Origin: an uncultured Clostridia bacterium
Lineage (GTDB): Bacteria; Bacillota; Clostridia; Oscillospirales; Oscillospiraceae
Direction: 5' to 3'
Assembly (NCBI GenBank): GCA_946539175.1
Contig: CAMNHH010000066.1
Span: forward strand, 1 to 11,751
DNA length: 11,751 nucleotides
Shown here: piece by piece, positions 11,712 through 11,751 of the stretch
How positions within the stretch are numbered: the first letter of the stretch is position 1
Layout: every line of letters begins with the position of its first letter
Notes under the pieces: generated by a model
Told to the model about the DNA's origin: nothing
What the model saw: only the letters and a program-made list of their open reading frames with translations
Database searches by the model: none
Program-made: the position numbers and the translations under genes

Positions 11712-11751
11712 GGGCGAAACGACGCGCTCCTGTTGCCCGTTCTCTTTCGGC

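Overview
The window is GC-rich and carries strong GGAGG-type ribosome binding sites, sigma-A promoters of the TTGACA/TATAAT kind, a lipobox signal peptide, Lgt and a Gram-positive-style HtrA. This points to a high-GC member of the Clostridia, probably a gut Oscillospiraceae relative (Flavonifractor/Lawsonibacter type). The genus assignment is an inference from style, not from a search.

Layout: (1) 1-178 is the 3' end of an NADP-type isocitrate dehydrogenase gene. (2) 179-795 has no gene. It holds a chain of small hairpins, a long imperfect hairpin (223-382), a strong bidirectional terminator (382-420), and a second palindromic unit (593-742) whose two arms differ by compensatory base changes. 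(3) 796-6386, all on the minus strand, is a molybdenum operon read from right to left: modA, modB, modC (molybdate import), moaA, moaC (GTP to cPMP, the first stage of molybdopterin synthesis), a MOSC-domain protein, and a MoeA-like molybdopterin-binding protein. Between the last two genes lies a perfect 28-bp inverted repeat (1871-1943). Apart from this gap the genes overlap or are separated by only 3 bases. (4) 6387-6633 is a divergent control region with two good facing promoters and several inverted repeats. (5) 6634-8575 (plus) holds an IclR-family regulator followed after 16 bases by a membrane-anchored HtrA-like protease without a PDZ domain. (6) 8576-8824 is another hairpin-rich spacer ending in a strong terminator. 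(7) 8825-10540 (minus) is a membrane-anchored protein with TPR-like, chitobiase-C-terminal-like and leucine-rich-repeat regions. (8) 10691-11683 (plus) is lgt, divergent from the LRR gene, with an unusual acidic Ala/Glu tail. A tandem 15-bp repeat overlaps its stop codon.

How it works together: ModABC would import molybdate, MoaA and MoaC would make cyclic pyranopterin monophosphate, and the MOSC and MoeA-like proteins would act later in cofactor handling. MoaD, MoaE, MoaB/Mog and a canonical MoeA are not in the window and must lie elsewhere if the pathway is complete. There is no ModE-like gene, and no room for a molybdenum-cofactor riboswitch in the short modA leader. The divergent IclR-type protein and the palindromes between the promoters are therefore the best local candidates for control.

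The genes are recognisable families. The most unusual content is non-coding: at least three different palindromic elements, one of them inside the molybdenum operon.
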